DNA of 64,000 nt from Paeniglutamicibacter sp. Y32M11 (GTDB lineage: Bacteria; Actinomycetota; Actinomycetes; Actinomycetales; Micrococcaceae). The stretch covers positions 2,046,001 through 2,110,000 of the forward strand of contig NZ_CP079107.1 of assembly GCF_019285735.1 (NCBI RefSeq). The letters run 5' to 3'. The notes below the pieces were generated by a model, which searched no databases, was not told the DNA's origin, and saw only the letters and a program-made list of their open reading frames with translations. Position numbers and translations under genes: made by a program. Shown piece by piece: positions 34,216-43,971 of the stretch. The first letter of the stretch is position 1, and each line of letters opens with the position of its first letter.

Positions 34216-36729
34216 ATGGCATCGAGAAATTCCGGGGAAACGGTATCGATTGCAGGACGAGTGCTGCGGGTCAGCAATCTCGACAAAGTGCTCTACCCGG
34301 AGACGGGGACCACCAAGGGGGAGGTGCTGGACTACTACGCCCGGGTTGCCCCGGTGCTCGTTCCCCTGGCGGCCCGGCGGCCGGCGACCCGCAAACGCTG
34401 GGTCAACGGGGTCGGAACGCAGGAAAAGCCGGGCAAGGTGTTTTTTCGCAAAGATCTTGAGGACTCGGCCCCCGACTGGATCCCGCGGGGAACCATCAAG
34501 CACAAGGACCACGAGAACATCTATCCGCTGGTGGACGATGCAGCGGTGCTCACGTGGCTGGGACAGCTGGCGGCACTGGAGATCCATGTGCCCCAGTGGC
34601 GTTTCGACAGGGAGATGGCCCCGGCGAATCCCGACCGCATGGTGCTGGACCTGGACCCGGGTCCGGGCGTCGATCTGGCCCAATGCGCCGTCGTTGCGTT
34701 GCTGTGCCGCGAGGTGCTCTCCGGCATGGGACTTGAGGCATATGCCGTGACGTCCGGTTCCAAGGGGATCCACCTGTACGCCGGCCTCGACGGAACCCAT
34801 ACCTCGGACCAGATCTCACAGGTTGCCCGCGAGCTGGCTCGACACCTCCAGCAGGATCATCCGGAACTGGTCGTGGCGGAGATGAAGAAGTCCTTGCGCG
34901 AGGGCAAGGTGTTCATTGACTGGAGCCAAAACAACGCGGCCAAGACCACCATCTGCCCGTATTCGCTGCGCGGACGAACGCGGCCAATGGTTGCCGCACC
35001 ACGCACCTGGGAGGAGATCGGGGAACCGGGCCTTCGCCAACTCGACTTCCACGAGGTGCTCGAACGCGTGGAGACGGGGTTCGACCCGATTTCGACGCTG
35101 GGCCGGGCAGTGCCCCCGACATCCGATCGGCTGGAGACCTACCGGTCCAAGCGGGACGCGGCATCCACTCCGGAACCAATTCCCGCACCGGCCGCACCGG
35201 TGCGGCCTTCCGGGGGCGAGGCGGACTTTGTGATCCAGGAACACCACGCCAGGGCCCTGCACTGGGACTTCCGGCTGGAGCACGACGGCGTCTTGGTCTC
35301 CTGGGCCGTGCCCAAGGGCCCGCCCCTTCAGAGCGGTGTCAGCCGTCTGGCGGTGATGACCGAAGACCACCCGCTGGACTACGGAGAATTTGAGGGGACG
35401 ATTCCCGCGGGCCAATACGGTGCCGGGACCGTGGAGATCTGGGACAGCGGTTCCTGCCGGATCGAGAAGTGGAACGAGGGCGCAGAAGTCATCGCCGAGC
35501 TGCGGGGGAGACCGGACGGAGGGCTCGGCGGGGTGGCACGACGCTACGCGCTGATCCATGCCCCGCGCATGGGCAACGAGAAGAACTGGCTGCTCCAACT
35601 CATGAAGGAGCAACCCGGCGAGGACGGCACCGGGCAGGACGCAGGTGAAGGCCGTGGAACGACCAGGCACGCCGACAAATCCTCCGGCGCAGCTAAATCT
35701 TCTGCGCAGTCCCCGGAGCGCGCGAAACAGGACCTGCCACGCGCCATGTTGGCCACCTCCGGAAAACCCGGTGAGCTCGATGAAGACGAGTCCTGGGCCT
35801 ACGAAATGAAGTGGGACGGCTACCGGACCGTGGTCGGCGTCGTGGACCGACAGGTCATTTTGCGCAGCCGCAATGGCAACGATCTGACCGCCCAGTACCC
35901 GGAGCTGCAGGAGCTCGCGGACGGGGCTCCGGAGGGTGCGGTCCTGGACGGGGAGATCGTGGCATTGGACAGCAACGGCCGACCGGATTTCGGCCTGCTG
36001 CAGACCAGGAGCGAAGACGGAAAGAAGAACGGTGCAGGTGCCAAGGCGCCCATCGCCGCGGTGCACCTGATGCTGTTCGACGCGCTTCGGTTGCCGGCCG
36101 TGGATGGGAAACGGGGCAAAGCCGGGGAGCGCCCAGGCACGGTGGAGGATTTGATGTCCCAGCCCTACCTCGAGCGGCGGCGACGGCTGGCCGAACAGGT
36201 CGCCGAAGGCAAACACATCCATCTACCCCCTGTCCACGATGGAACGTTGGAAGAGGCAATGGAAGCCAGTGCCGAGTTGGGCCTGGAAGGCGTGGTGGCC
36301 AAGCAAGCGTCCTCGACCTACCGCCCGGGCAAGCGCAGCAAAAGCTGGGTCAAGTTCAAGAACGAACTGCACCAGGAGGTGGTGGTCATTGGCTGGCGGC
36401 AGGGCAACGGCGCACGCGGCGACACCCTTGGCTCGTTGCTGCTGGCGGTGAATGAAGATGGTGCGTTGCACTATGTCGGGCGAGTGGGAACCGGGTTTTC
36501 CGGCGACGAACTGCGTCGAATCCGTAGTGAACTCGAGCCACACCGGCGCAAGACCCCTGCTGCCAAAGATGTGCCCGGCATCGACCGCACCGATGCCATC
36601 TGGGTCTCACCCAAATTGGTCGGCGAGGTCCGGTACACCGAACGAACCCGGGGCAAGAGGCTGCGCCACCCGGTGTGGCGCGGGTGGCGCCAGGACAAGG
36701 AACCGGCAGCGGTGCGATGGGAAGCTTGA
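34216..36729 (+). CDS. ligD: Non-homologous end-joining DNA ligase LigD (Pol-PE-Lig)
   Basis: An 837-residue ATP-dependent ligase that joins double-strand breaks together with Ku. The start ATG at 34216 follows AGGGAG. An amino-terminal primase/polymerase domain (1-300) shows the metal-binding Asp145 and Asp147 in MVLDLDPGPG and TSGSKGIHLY. A phosphoesterase domain (about 338-455) begins with IQEHHARALHWDFRLEHDG. The ligase domain (about 500-837) has catalytic Lys532 in YEMKWDGYR, GEIVALD, and LEGVVAK. This domain order matches the mycobacterial enzyme and differs from that of pseudomonads. The ku gene is 26 kb away and on the other strand. Confidence 0.96.
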   Translation: MASRNSGETVSIAGRVLRVSNLDKVLYPETGTTKGEVLDYYARVAPVLVPLAARRPATRKRWVNGVGTQEKPGKVFFRKDLEDSAPDWIPRGTIKHKDHENIYPLVDDAAVLTWLGQLAALEIHVPQWRFDREMAPANPDRMVLDLDPGPGVDLAQCAVVALLCREVLSGMGLEAYAVTSGSKGIHLYAGLDGTHTSDQISQVARELARHLQQDHPELVVAEMKKSLREGKVFIDWSQNNAAKTTICPYSLRGRTRPMVAAPRTWEEIGEPGLRQLDFHEVLERVETGFDPISTLGRAVPPTSDRLETYRSKRDAASTPEPIPAPAAPVRPSGGEADFVIQEHHARALHWDFRLEHDGVLVSWAVPKGPPLQSGVSRLAVMTEDHPLDYGEFEGTIPAGQYGAGTVEIWDSGSCRIEKWNEGAEVIAELRGRPDGGLGGVARRYALIHAPRMGNEKNWLLQLMKEQPGEDGTGQDAGEGRGTTRHADKSSGAAKSSAQSPERAKQDLPRAMLATSGKPGELDEDESWAYEMKWDGYRTVVGVVDRQVILRSRNGNDLTAQYPELQELADGAPEGAVLDGEIVALDSNGRPDFGLLQTRSEDGKKNGAGAKAPIAAVHLMLFDALRLPAVDGKRGKAGERPGTVEDLMSQPYLERRRRLAEQVAEGKHIHLPPVHDGTLEEAMEASAELGLEGVVAKQASSTYRPGKRSKSWVKFKNELHQEVVVIGWRQGNGARGDTLGSLLLAVNEDGALHYVGRVGTGFSGDELRRIRSELEPHRRKTPAAKDVPGIDRTDAIWVSPKLVGEVRYTERTRGKRLRHPVWRGWRQDKEPAAVRWEA

Positions 36730-37138
36730 ACCGGTGGGCGCGGAGCGCTTGATCGCGGGTGCGGCGGTGTCCTTGATGAAGTAGAACTGGCCCAGGAAGA
36801 ATTTTCGTGGTCACGGGCGGGACGGCGGGCGTACTGGCCGCGATTCCACGGTCCCGGTGCCGGTTTCCCGCAGGGCAATGCGCAAAACGAAGGTTGGTCT
36901 TCTGGTGATTGGCTCCAACACCGGCAAACCGTCGGTGTTGGAGCTTGGTGGGTACCGTCCTCGTTGCCCACAACGGCAACAATCGCAACCTTGCCTGACA
37001 GGACCGACCGGCGTTGGCCATGCGGCCTCCCGCGCGGGACCCATGCGTGTTCGCCGGGGCTTGGAGGGGCACGAAGAATCCGTGGTGCCGCAGCCTTCCG
37101 ACGGCGCTGGTCGGTTCGTCGCTGCGAACCAGCAGTTC
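36730..37138. other. Convergent gap after ligD, with a hairpin
   Basis: No credible gene is seen on either strand. It contains the hairpin listed separately and is the meeting point of the ligD and DUF4193 transcripts. Confidence 0.5.
36913..36943. terminator. 11-bp perfect hairpin between convergent genes
   Basis: CTCCAACACCG and its complement (36933-36943) enclose a 9-nt loop. Its position 184 bases after ligD and 195 bases beyond the 3' end of the DUF4193 gene suits a bidirectional terminator. Confidence 0.55.
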
Positions 37139-37441
37139 CTAGAGCTCCGCACAATCCCGGCAGATCATCACACCGTCCACGACCTTGGCCACCTGGCTTC
37201 GGTGTCGGACGGCAAAACATTCCCCGCACACGAATTCATCCGAGGCCTGGGGCACGACTTCCACCACGAGCTCGTCGAGCACGATGGCGCCCGGGAGCTC
37301 AGTTCCTTCGGAAAGATCCGCTTCCTCCAACTCGGCCTGGACGCTCTTGGCATCGGGCACATCCATTTGCCGGACGTCCTTCAGGGTGCGCTCGGACGCC
37401 TCGGCCACATCGGGGCGGGTTTCGTCGTAATCCTGGCTCAT
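37139..37441 (-). CDS. DUF4193 family protein
   Basis: A 100-residue acidic protein of the DUF4193 family, common in Actinobacteria. The ATG at 37439-37441 has GGAGAGGAT upstream. Residues 1-50 are strongly acidic (SQDYDETRPDVAEASERTLKDV); the C-terminus carries a zinc-ribbon-like pair, CGECFAVRHRSQVAK and CRDC, so it probably binds one zinc ion. Its function is not known. Confidence 0.88.
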   Translation of the reverse strand: MSQDYDETRPDVAEASERTLKDVRQMDVPDAKSVQAELEEADLSEGTELPGAIVLDELVVEVVPQASDEFVCGECFAVRHRSQVAKVVDGVMICRDCAEL

Positions 37442-37647
37442 GATCGATCCTCTCCGCTTTTTCCGGGTTGGCCGAAATTCTAGACGCCGGGGGACGAGGG
37501 AACAAGCATGAATACCCGACGCGGCCAATGCACCGCGCCGTCCTGAAACGGCAATGGGGGCAATGATCGTCCGCTCAACTGCTGCGGGCATGAGGTGGTA
37601 CCCGGGGATCCGCCTGCCGCCGGAGCCCGGCATGGCCTGCCGGCACC

Positions 37648-38772
37648 TCAGGAAATGAGGGTCTGTGTCCGTTCGGCGGCATCGAAGACGGTGTCCCGAA
37701 GGCTTTCGTTGGCTTGGAAGGCCCGGCGCTGGCGATCGGCACCCGTTCCGGCGAGCTTGATCCGCTGGATCGCTTCGAGGACGTAGCGGAGGTCGCCATA
37801 TTCCTCCAGGACCGGACGTGTGTGGCTCAGCATGGCCGCAAGGGCTGCCTCCGCGGGGCAGAGGCGATTTTCGAGCGGGTGGAGCAGCGATCCATGCAGA
37901 CCGAGACTGCTCGCCCTCCAGGAGGCCAGCCGCAGCACCTCGGTGGGGCAGGGCAGCGGCGGTTGGCCCCTCTGCCATTCCCTGGCGGCGCATTCCACCA
38001 AGGCCCGGACCAGGGCGGCGATGGCAGCCCCGTCGCCGGCCTCGAGGCAGACATCGGCGATACGGATTTCGACGGTCGGGTGCCGGGATGAGAGCCGGGC
38101 ATCGAAATACACCATGCCCTCGTCGAGCATCACGTCGCATTGGAGGAGGATTCCAACGATGCGCCGATATGCATCCGCCGAGCCAAAAATGTCCGTGGGG
38201 CCGGCCGTCGGCCAGCGCCGCCAGGCCTGGTACCTGAAGCTTGCATAGCCGCTGTCCGCTCCCTGCCAATAAGGCGAGTTGCTGCTCAGCGCCAGAAGCA
38301 GGGGAAGCCACAGCCGGATCCGGTCAAGCACCGCCACGGCCTCCTCGTCCGACACCACCGAGACGTGGACATGGAACCCGCAGGTGAGTTGCTCCTTGAG
38401 GGTGATGCCGAACTTCCCTTCCATGGCCAGGTAGCGGGGCAACGGCACCAGGCTGGAGGCTGCCCGCATCGGGTATGTTCCCAGCGCCACGACACGGCAC
38501 CCGGACAAGGTCGCCAAGCGGTCGGCTTCCTGCCGTCCCTTCACCATGGCGGCCGACAATGCCGACAGATCGCCGAAGGGAGCGGAGACCAATTCAATCT
38601 GTTCCTGCTTCAGTTCGTGGGTCAGCGAGGCGGCATCGACGTTTTGGGCATCATGGCCACTGAAATGGGTGGAGTTGCCGGAGGAATGCAGCACGTCTGC
38701 CGCCGTCGGGGCAAGCATCCCGGTGGCGGCATCGATGAGCAGCAGCTCTTCCTCGACCCCGAAGTTGCGCAT
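37648..38772 (-). CDS. YbdK-type carboxylate-amine ligase (glutamate-cysteine ligase 2 family)
   Basis: A 374-residue ATP-grasp-like ligase related to gamma-glutamylcysteine synthetase 2. Conserved landmarks are FGVEEELLLID at the N-terminus, ELKQEQIELVSAP, CGFHVHVSV, YWQGADSGYASFRYQAWRRWPTAG, and RHPTVEIRIADVCL. It would form an amide bond between a carboxylate (possibly glutamate) and an amine with ATP; the true substrates in Actinobacteria are not established. It is monocistronic; upstream to 39426 there is no gene. Confidence 0.92.
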   Translation of the reverse strand: MRNFGVEEELLLIDAATGMLAPTAADVLHSSGNSTHFSGHDAQNVDAASLTHELKQEQIELVSAPFGDLSALSAAMVKGRQEADRLATLSGCRVVALGTYPMRAASSLVPLPRYLAMEGKFGITLKEQLTCGFHVHVSVVSDEEAVAVLDRIRLWLPLLLALSSNSPYWQGADSGYASFRYQAWRRWPTAGPTDIFGSADAYRRIVGILLQCDVMLDEGMVYFDARLSSRHPTVEIRIADVCLEAGDGAAIAALVRALVECAAREWQRGQPPLPCPTEVLRLASWRASSLGLHGSLLHPLENRLCPAEAALAAMLSHTRPVLEEYGDLRYVLEAIQRIKLAGTGADRQRRAFQANESLRDTVFDAAERTQTLIS

Positions 38773-39426
38773 GGTCCTAGTTTTCCCGAACGCGGCCGGG
38801 ATGAAAACACTTTCGCATGGGGCGGAGGGATGAATCGGTGGATTGGTCCCGGCGTCTCAGCATCTCGAGATGTACGGACCGAGACCAAGAAGGACGAACA
38901 CGGGACTTGAGAGTGTGCCCAATCATGCCGACGGGGCCCGTAACGGGTGTCGGATGACAGCAGGCGAAACCGCCGACTAGATGCCTCTTCCCTGTGGACG
39001 GTTGCCGGAGAGCGACCTCCAATTGGGTCCGCCCTGGTCCACGGCCTTGGAGGCTACCTGCCCGGAGGTTGGCGCCAAGCACCGGAACACGATGGTCCAA
39101 TACGGGCAAGCTAAATTGCGCCTCCAGCGTTCGGGAAGCAATCCAGGGTGGTGCATGGCGTGATGAACCTGATTGAGGAGTCACTTAACATCGACGGGTT
39201 TAGGCCTCGGACCAGTGGCCATCTGCCGGCACATGCGGGGCACCCCGCCGGCACCTCGTACCGCCGCCATGCACCGCAACCACACCACCGTGAAGGTGCC
39301 CGAGGATGCTCTCCGGTCGGGGCGGCATCCGTCCGTCGCGGAAGCTGCTGGTGTCGATGCGCTCTAGGTGCCTTTTCGACTAGGTATCGGCAGCCATGTG
39401 GATCCCATTGCCACCAGAAACCCCCT
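38773..39426. other. Gene-free stretch
   Basis: Frames on both strands here are short or Arg/Pro/His-rich and have no ribosome site; a plus-strand frame at 39173-39367 ends in a plausible VKVPEDALRSGRHPSVAEAAGV stretch, but is too weak to call. No repeats of note are seen. Confidence 0.45.
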
Positions 39427-40347
39427 TTATCCCTTGAGCCCGGTCGTGGCCACACCCTCGATAAAGTGCCGCTGGCCGATGAAGAACATCACGATCATCG
39501 GCAACGTGGTGATCACGCTGGCCGTGACAATCAATTCCCAGTGCCAATTGCCGGCGAAGCCGAACTGGTCCACCATGGCCTTGAGCCCGCGGGGGACCGT
39601 GAACGTGCTCGAGTCCCGCAGGTAGATCAGCGGTCGCATCAGGTCCGTCCACGCGGCCTGTGCCTCAAAGAGCAAGGTGACGATCAGCGCCGGCTTGCAC
39701 AGCGGCAGGGCAAAATGGCGGAAGAGCTGCCAGTCGTTGGCGCCGTCGGTGCGGGCCGCCTCAAAGATCTGCCGGGGCACCCCCAGGAAGAACTGGCGCA
39801 GCAGGAAGATGTAGAAGGCCGAGCCGAACAAGTTCCCGGCCCACAGCGGGGTGAGGGTGCCTACCTGCCCCAACGCGTTCCAGATCAGGAACGTGGGGAT
39901 CAGCGTGACGGCCCCGGGCAGCATCATGGTGGCCAGCACCAGGAAGAACAACACATTGCGGCCGCGGAAGCGGTAGTAGGCAAAACCCCACGCCACCATG
40001 GAGCTACTCAGCGTCACCGCCACGGCCGCCAGCACGGTGACCAGCACGGTGTTGCCCATCCACAGCGCCAGCGGCGCCGCGTTCCAAATATCCACGTAAT
40101 TCTGCAGCGTCGGAGACTGCGGGATGAGCCGGTTGTCGAAGACCTCGGACTGCGGCTTGAATGATGCCGAAACAAGCCAGATCAGTGGGTAGACGAATAC
40201 CGCCGTGGCCGCCAGAAGCGCAAGCCACAGCAGGAGTTTGAGCGGCGATCGTCTCTTGGGCCGCGTCCCGGTCGGCTCCGGGACGGGAACCGGCCGGGGG
40301 TCCGACTCGGCGGCGGGGACTGGCTTCAGGATCGGGATGCTAGCCAC
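39427..40347 (-). CDS. Carbohydrate ABC transporter permease (MalG type)
   Basis: A 306-residue inner-membrane permease. The GTG start at 40347 lies eight bases before the stop of the upstream permease gene. After a proline-rich N-terminal tail, six membrane segments follow, with the cytoplasmic EAA loop EAARTDGANDWQLFRHFALPLCKPAL that contacts an ATPase. MGNTVLVTVLAAVAVTLSSSMVAWGFA and PLIWLVSASFKPQSEVF are standard for the CUT1 sugar group. No ATPase gene lies nearby, so a shared MsiK-like ATPase elsewhere is likely. It is the third gene of the importer. Confidence 0.94.
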   Translation of the reverse strand: MASIPILKPVPAAESDPRPVPVPEPTGTRPKRRSPLKLLLWLALLAATAVFVYPLIWLVSASFKPQSEVFDNRLIPQSPTLQNYVDIWNAAPLALWMGNTVLVTVLAAVAVTLSSSMVAWGFAYYRFRGRNVLFFLVLATMMLPGAVTLIPTFLIWNALGQVGTLTPLWAGNLFGSAFYIFLLRQFFLGVPRQIFEAARTDGANDWQLFRHFALPLCKPALIVTLLFEAQAAWTDLMRPLIYLRDSSTFTVPRGLKAMVDQFGFAGNWHWELIVTASVITTLPMIVMFFIGQRHFIEGVATTGLKG

Positions 40348-41269
40348 CGTCTTCTCCTTCGTAGAAAACCAGTTTGCGTCCCACCACGTACTGGATCGCG
40401 GTGATGACCATGATGATGGCGAAGAGCAGCCAGGCCATGGCCGAGGCGAAGCCCATGTTCAGGTATTCGAACGCCTGCCGGAAGAGGTAGATGACGTAGA
40501 ACAGGGCCGCATCGTTGCTGTAGGTTCCGTTTCCTGCCCCGAAGTACGCGGTGTAGGCCTCGGTGAAGGACTGCAGCGCCGCAATGGTGTTGACAATGAC
40601 CAGGAAGAACAAGGTGCCCGAGATCATCGGCACGGTCACGGACGTGAAGCGGCGCAGCGGACCGGCACCATCCACCAAGGCCGCGTCGTACAGGTCCCGG
40701 GGCACGTTGTTCAACGCCGCCAGCAGGATGATGGTGGACCCGCCCAGGGTCCACAGGCTCATCAGCACAAGTCCAGGCTTGATCCAGGTGCTGTCGGTCG
40801 TCCAGTCCGGCCCCGGGATCCCGACGAAGCCCAGCACCGCATTGACCAACCCGTTGTGCCCATTGAAAAGCAGCAGCAACAGGATGCCCACGGCCACCGG
40901 GGGAGTCATATTGGGCAAATAGAACACGGTGCGGAAGAAGCCGGTGGCCCGCCTAGCATGCATCAGCAGCATGGCCAGCAGCAGCGCGATGCCGATGTGC
41001 AGCGGCACCGACAATGCCGCGTAGAACATCGTGTTGCGCAACGAGAGCATGACTCGGGGGTCCTCGCCGAGCTGGCGGTAGTTTTCCAGCCCCACGAAGT
41101 TCGGGTCGTTGAGCACGTCGTAGTCGGTCAGTGAGAGGTACCCGCTGTAGAGGATCGGCCACAGCGTGAAGATCAGGAAGCCGAGGATCCACGGGGAGAT
41201 GAACAGCAGCGCATTCCGGGTCTGGCGCCGGTTGCGCTTGCGCAGCGTATAGGTTCTTGTGGTGTCCAC
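40340..41269 (-). CDS. Carbohydrate ABC transporter permease (MalF type)
   Basis: A 309-residue inner-membrane permease. The GTG at 41269 is chosen because the protein then begins with the usual short basic leader (TYTLRKRNRRQTRNALLFISPW); upstream translation is incoherent. Six membrane segments, YLPNMTPPVAVG, and the EAA-like loop DAALVDGAGPLRRFTSVTVPMISG identify a CUT1 sugar permease. It starts 12 bases after the binding-protein gene and overlaps the next permease by eight. Confidence 0.94.
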   Translation of the reverse strand: MDTTRTYTLRKRNRRQTRNALLFISPWILGFLIFTLWPILYSGYLSLTDYDVLNDPNFVGLENYRQLGEDPRVMLSLRNTMFYAALSVPLHIGIALLLAMLLMHARRATGFFRTVFYLPNMTPPVAVGILLLLLFNGHNGLVNAVLGFVGIPGPDWTTDSTWIKPGLVLMSLWTLGGSTIILLAALNNVPRDLYDAALVDGAGPLRRFTSVTVPMISGTLFFLVIVNTIAALQSFTEAYTAYFGAGNGTYSNDAALFYVIYLFRQAFEYLNMGFASAMAWLLFAIIMVITAIQYVVGRKLVFYEGEDGG

Positions 41270-41280
41270 CGACTGCCCCG

Positions 41281-42741
41281 CTATCCGGCGCTGCCGTCGG
41301 CGTCGGCCTTTTCCAGCGTTGACCACGCCTTGTCCAGGGCCGACTGGGCCTCCTTCTGGGCGGTGGCCATGGATTCGGCCGGGGAGGCTTTGGAATTGAG
41401 CACTCGGTTGACCCCATCCAGCCAGGCCTGCTTGAACTCCGCGTCCGCCGGGTTGGCCGGCAGCGAGAAGGACGCTTCGTTGGCCTCGTAGGAGGCCTGC
41501 ACTGCTTCCTTCCACGGGCTTTGAAGGGCGGCGGACGAGTCGACGTACTTCGCCTTGATTTGCTCATCGGCCTTCTGGTTGGCGGTGAACAGGCCGGTGA
41601 ACGGCTTCTTTTCCTTCTGGCGCGCCGTGGCCCGGGCCTCGGCTGCGGCCATCCAGGAGGCGGTCTCGGTGATGGTCTTGATGTAGCGGCAGGCGGCCTG
41701 CGGATTCTTGCCGGCCGCCGGAATGGCCCAGGCGGATCCCGAGCCGAAGCTCAAGGGTTGCCCGGAGCTGGTCTTGAAGGTGTCAAAGGCCACGGGGGCT
41801 CCCGGAGAGACATCGTTGAGGATGTTGACGTACCACTGTTCCATGGGCATGGCCCCGAGCACGCCGGTGGCGAACTGGTTGCCCTTGCCGAAGAAGTCGG
41901 CCGAATCGCGGAATGCCTTCACCGAGCCGAAGCCTCCCTGGTCGGTGTAGATGCCGACGCCGAATTCCAGGGCCGCCACGACCTTCGGGTCATCGAGCTG
42001 GGCTTTCTTACCGTCGGCGGAGATCATGTCCGCGCCGTTGGCCTTGGCCCACAGCGGCAGGAACTCGGGAAGCTTCGAATCGAACCCGATGACCGAGGGC
42101 TTGGATCCCTTCTGCTGCGCCAGCTTCTTGTTGGCCTCGGTGACCTTGCTCCAGTCCGATCCGTCCACATCGGAGGTGTCCAGTCCCGCATTTTCCAGCA
42201 GCGTGCGGTTGGCCATGATGATCTGAACCTGGTTGAATTCCGGGATGCCGTAGATGTGTCCGCCGAAGGTGACCTGGTCGAGGGCCGGCTTGCGGAAGTC
42301 ATCCAGGGAGATCCCCTCCCCGGTGATGCAGGTATCGATCGGCATGATGGCCTTGCGGGCGGCGAAGGTGCCCAGCTGGTCGCGGTTGGCATAGATCAAA
42401 TCCGGGGCATCGCCTGCCGCCACCGCCGACAGGAATTGCTGGACATCCAGCTCGCCCTCCACGGCCTTGACGGTCGCGGGGGCGATGGTCTTGCCCGCGA
42501 GGTCCGCCCGGGTGCGGGCGACTTCGTCGGCGTCCGCGTTGTAGCCCATGATGTTGAGCACCCCGCTGAGCTCGGCGCCGGCCGGGAACGGGTCCGGACC
42601 CTGCGCCGTGACGTTGGGCTGGGTCCCGGTGGCACAGCCGACCAGAAGCATCGAGGCGGCTGCGGCCAGCGCCACGGCAGTCTTGCTGCGGCGGGCCAGC
42701 CCTGGCTCGAGGGGTGGGGGGCACGAATCCCTGAAGTACAT
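41281..42741 (-). CDS. Sugar ABC transporter substrate-binding lipoprotein
   Basis: A 486-residue extracellular binding protein. The signal ends at Cys36 in the lipobox MLLVGCATG; the start ATG follows GAGGAG. The fold is shown by AGDAPDLIYANRDQLGTFAARKAIMPID, FGGHIYGIPEFNQVQIIMANRTLLE, and FDSKLPEFLPLWAKANGADMISADGKKAQLDDPKV, typical of CUT1 receptors. It is the first gene of the three-gene importer. A regulator gene is not adjacent, so the sugar cannot be inferred. Confidence 0.94.
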   Translation of the reverse strand: MYFRDSCPPPLEPGLARRSKTAVALAAAASMLLVGCATGTQPNVTAQGPDPFPAGAELSGVLNIMGYNADADEVARTRADLAGKTIAPATVKAVEGELDVQQFLSAVAAGDAPDLIYANRDQLGTFAARKAIMPIDTCITGEGISLDDFRKPALDQVTFGGHIYGIPEFNQVQIIMANRTLLENAGLDTSDVDGSDWSKVTEANKKLAQQKGSKPSVIGFDSKLPEFLPLWAKANGADMISADGKKAQLDDPKVVAALEFGVGIYTDQGGFGSVKAFRDSADFFGKGNQFATGVLGAMPMEQWYVNILNDVSPGAPVAFDTFKTSSGQPLSFGSGSAWAIPAAGKNPQAACRYIKTITETASWMAAAEARATARQKEKKPFTGLFTANQKADEQIKAKYVDSSAALQSPWKEAVQASYEANEASFSLPANPADAEFKQAWLDGVNRVLNSKASPAESMATAQKEAQSALDKAWSTLEKADADGSAG

Positions 42742-42959
42742 GGTTTCTCCTCATTGCCGGTCCGCTATGAATTGCTTCGATGGCCGAAGCGATTGGTGCA
42801 TGAACCCAACGCTAAGACGGGCCACCGAGGCTGTCCATGGTTTTGCACCTCGTGCCGCAGGGGGCACCCGGCAGGGGCCGAATACGGTCCCGTGGCCGGG
42901 GTGGAGGAGGCCCGGGGCGGAGATGACAGCGCCAAGCCTTGGCGCTGGCCCAATGACAA

Positions 42960-43008
42960 GGGCCCCGGGTCCAGCGTTCCCGCGGCGGGAACGCTGGACC
43001 CGGGGCCC
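42960..43008 (-). terminator. 23-bp perfect hairpin ending the leftward 43-48 kb operon
   Basis: Arms at 42960-42982 and 42986-43008 are perfectly complementary across 23 bp with a 3-nt loop. It lies 20 bases beyond the stop of the last gene of the leftward operon and before the promoter region of the sugar importer. Confidence 0.85.
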
Positions 43009-43027
43009 TGGGGAAATGCGAGCCGGA

Positions 43028-43456
43028 TCAGGTGCCTAGGTCGGGATCCACGGGCCGGTTAGGGGAGGCGGGGTTTGGCCCGGCCGGGCCGGGATTTTGG
43101 CCGTGCGATCCGGCAGCCTTGCGGAACACCACCGTCGCCGCCAGGCCGATCAGGGCCACGACACCCAGGACTGCAAGCGTGCCCGATCCACGGGACCGCT
43201 TGGTCCCGATCCTGCGCTGTGCGGTGACGAGGGCGTGCTCCACGGACTTGCGGGCGCGCCGGGCGGCCTTGCGGTTGCCGGTGACGGTGGCGACGACTTC
43301 CTCGGAGGCACGGGCCAGTCCCGCGGGGTCGAGTTTGTCCACCGCGTGGCGCACCGAGTCCTCCAAATGCGCCGGATATTCTTGCTTGGCCTTTTTGGCC
43401 CACTGCCCCAGCTGGGCCCGGACGGTCTTCATCTGTTTTTCGAGCTCATGCATCAT
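43028..43456 (-). CDS. Hypothetical protein with C-terminal membrane anchor
   Basis: A 142-residue protein starting at tandem ATGs (43456 and 43453) after AGGGG. The first 95 residues are helical and basic (LEKQMKTVRAQLGQWAKKAKQEY, KAARRARKSVEHALVTAQRR), followed by one membrane segment (TLAVLGVVALIGLAATVVF) and a proline-rich end (PNPASPNRPVDPD). It resembles tail-anchored stress-related proteins of Actinobacteria, though I can give no family name. It is the last gene of the leftward operon, just before the strong terminator. Confidence 0.65.
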   Translation of the reverse strand: MMHELEKQMKTVRAQLGQWAKKAKQEYPAHLEDSVRHAVDKLDPAGLARASEEVVATVTGNRKAARRARKSVEHALVTAQRRIGTKRSRGSGTLAVLGVVALIGLAATVVFRKAAGSHGQNPGPAGPNPASPNRPVDPDLGT

Positions 43457-43479
43457 GGGCCCCTTTCTCTTCGGTTTGG

Positions 43480-43839
43480 CTATTTTGCGTGCCGTTCCAG
43501 GCGCCGGGAGGCGGCCCCGGCACGACTGCGCAGCTGGATGATGCGTACCGCGGCGACGATGGCCACGACCACGGCGCCTCCCACGGCGGCGAGCAGCATC
43601 GAAATGCCCAAGGCCATCTGCCCCTGGAATCCGAGGAAGTAGATGGTGGCTTGCGCCTGGTTTTGCATCATGAAGATCACCAAGAGGATCAGCACCGCGA
43701 TGCCGACGATGGTGAAGGCCCACACGACCGCGGCCCGAGTACTGGCCTTGGCGTCCTTGGGATCCTTGGCTGGCAAGGTGCGGGCAGACGGCCGGGGCAC
43801 CGGGTCGGGTTCCGGCGTGGACGTGGGTTGTTCGACCAT
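43480..43839 (-). CDS. LapA family (DUF1049) membrane protein
   Basis: A 119-residue protein with a proline-rich N-terminus and two membrane segments (about residues 38-60 and 76-98). The motif between them, FMMQNQAQATIYFLGFQGQMALGISMLLAAVGGAVV, is the lipopolysaccharide-assembly protein A (DUF1049) signature, which in Actinobacteria occurs without LPS and has no known role. It follows the glycosyltransferase gene and is separated from the next gene by 23 bases. Confidence 0.88.
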   Translation of the reverse strand: MVEQPTSTPEPDPVPRPSARTLPAKDPKDAKASTRAAVVWAFTIVGIAVLILLVIFMMQNQAQATIYFLGFQGQMALGISMLLAAVGGAVVVAIVAAVRIIQLRSRAGAASRRLERHAK

Positions 43840-43971
43840 GGGACACCTCCAATTTCGTGTCGCGGGGAAACCGCCGCCGGGGCGGTCCCAGGACTGGACC
43901 GGGATGTTGCGTCCGGTGTTGCCAACCTACGCACTTCGACCACGGGAGGCAAGGCACTGCACCCGTGCGAC

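Noticed and set aside
34816-36222. 468-codon minus-strand frame opposite LigD
   Set aside because: High GC leaves long open frames opposite real genes; composition is His/Gly/Arg-rich and there is no ribosome site.
41521-43062. 513-codon plus-strand frame opposite the sugar-binding protein
   Set aside because: Shadow of a clear lipoprotein gene.
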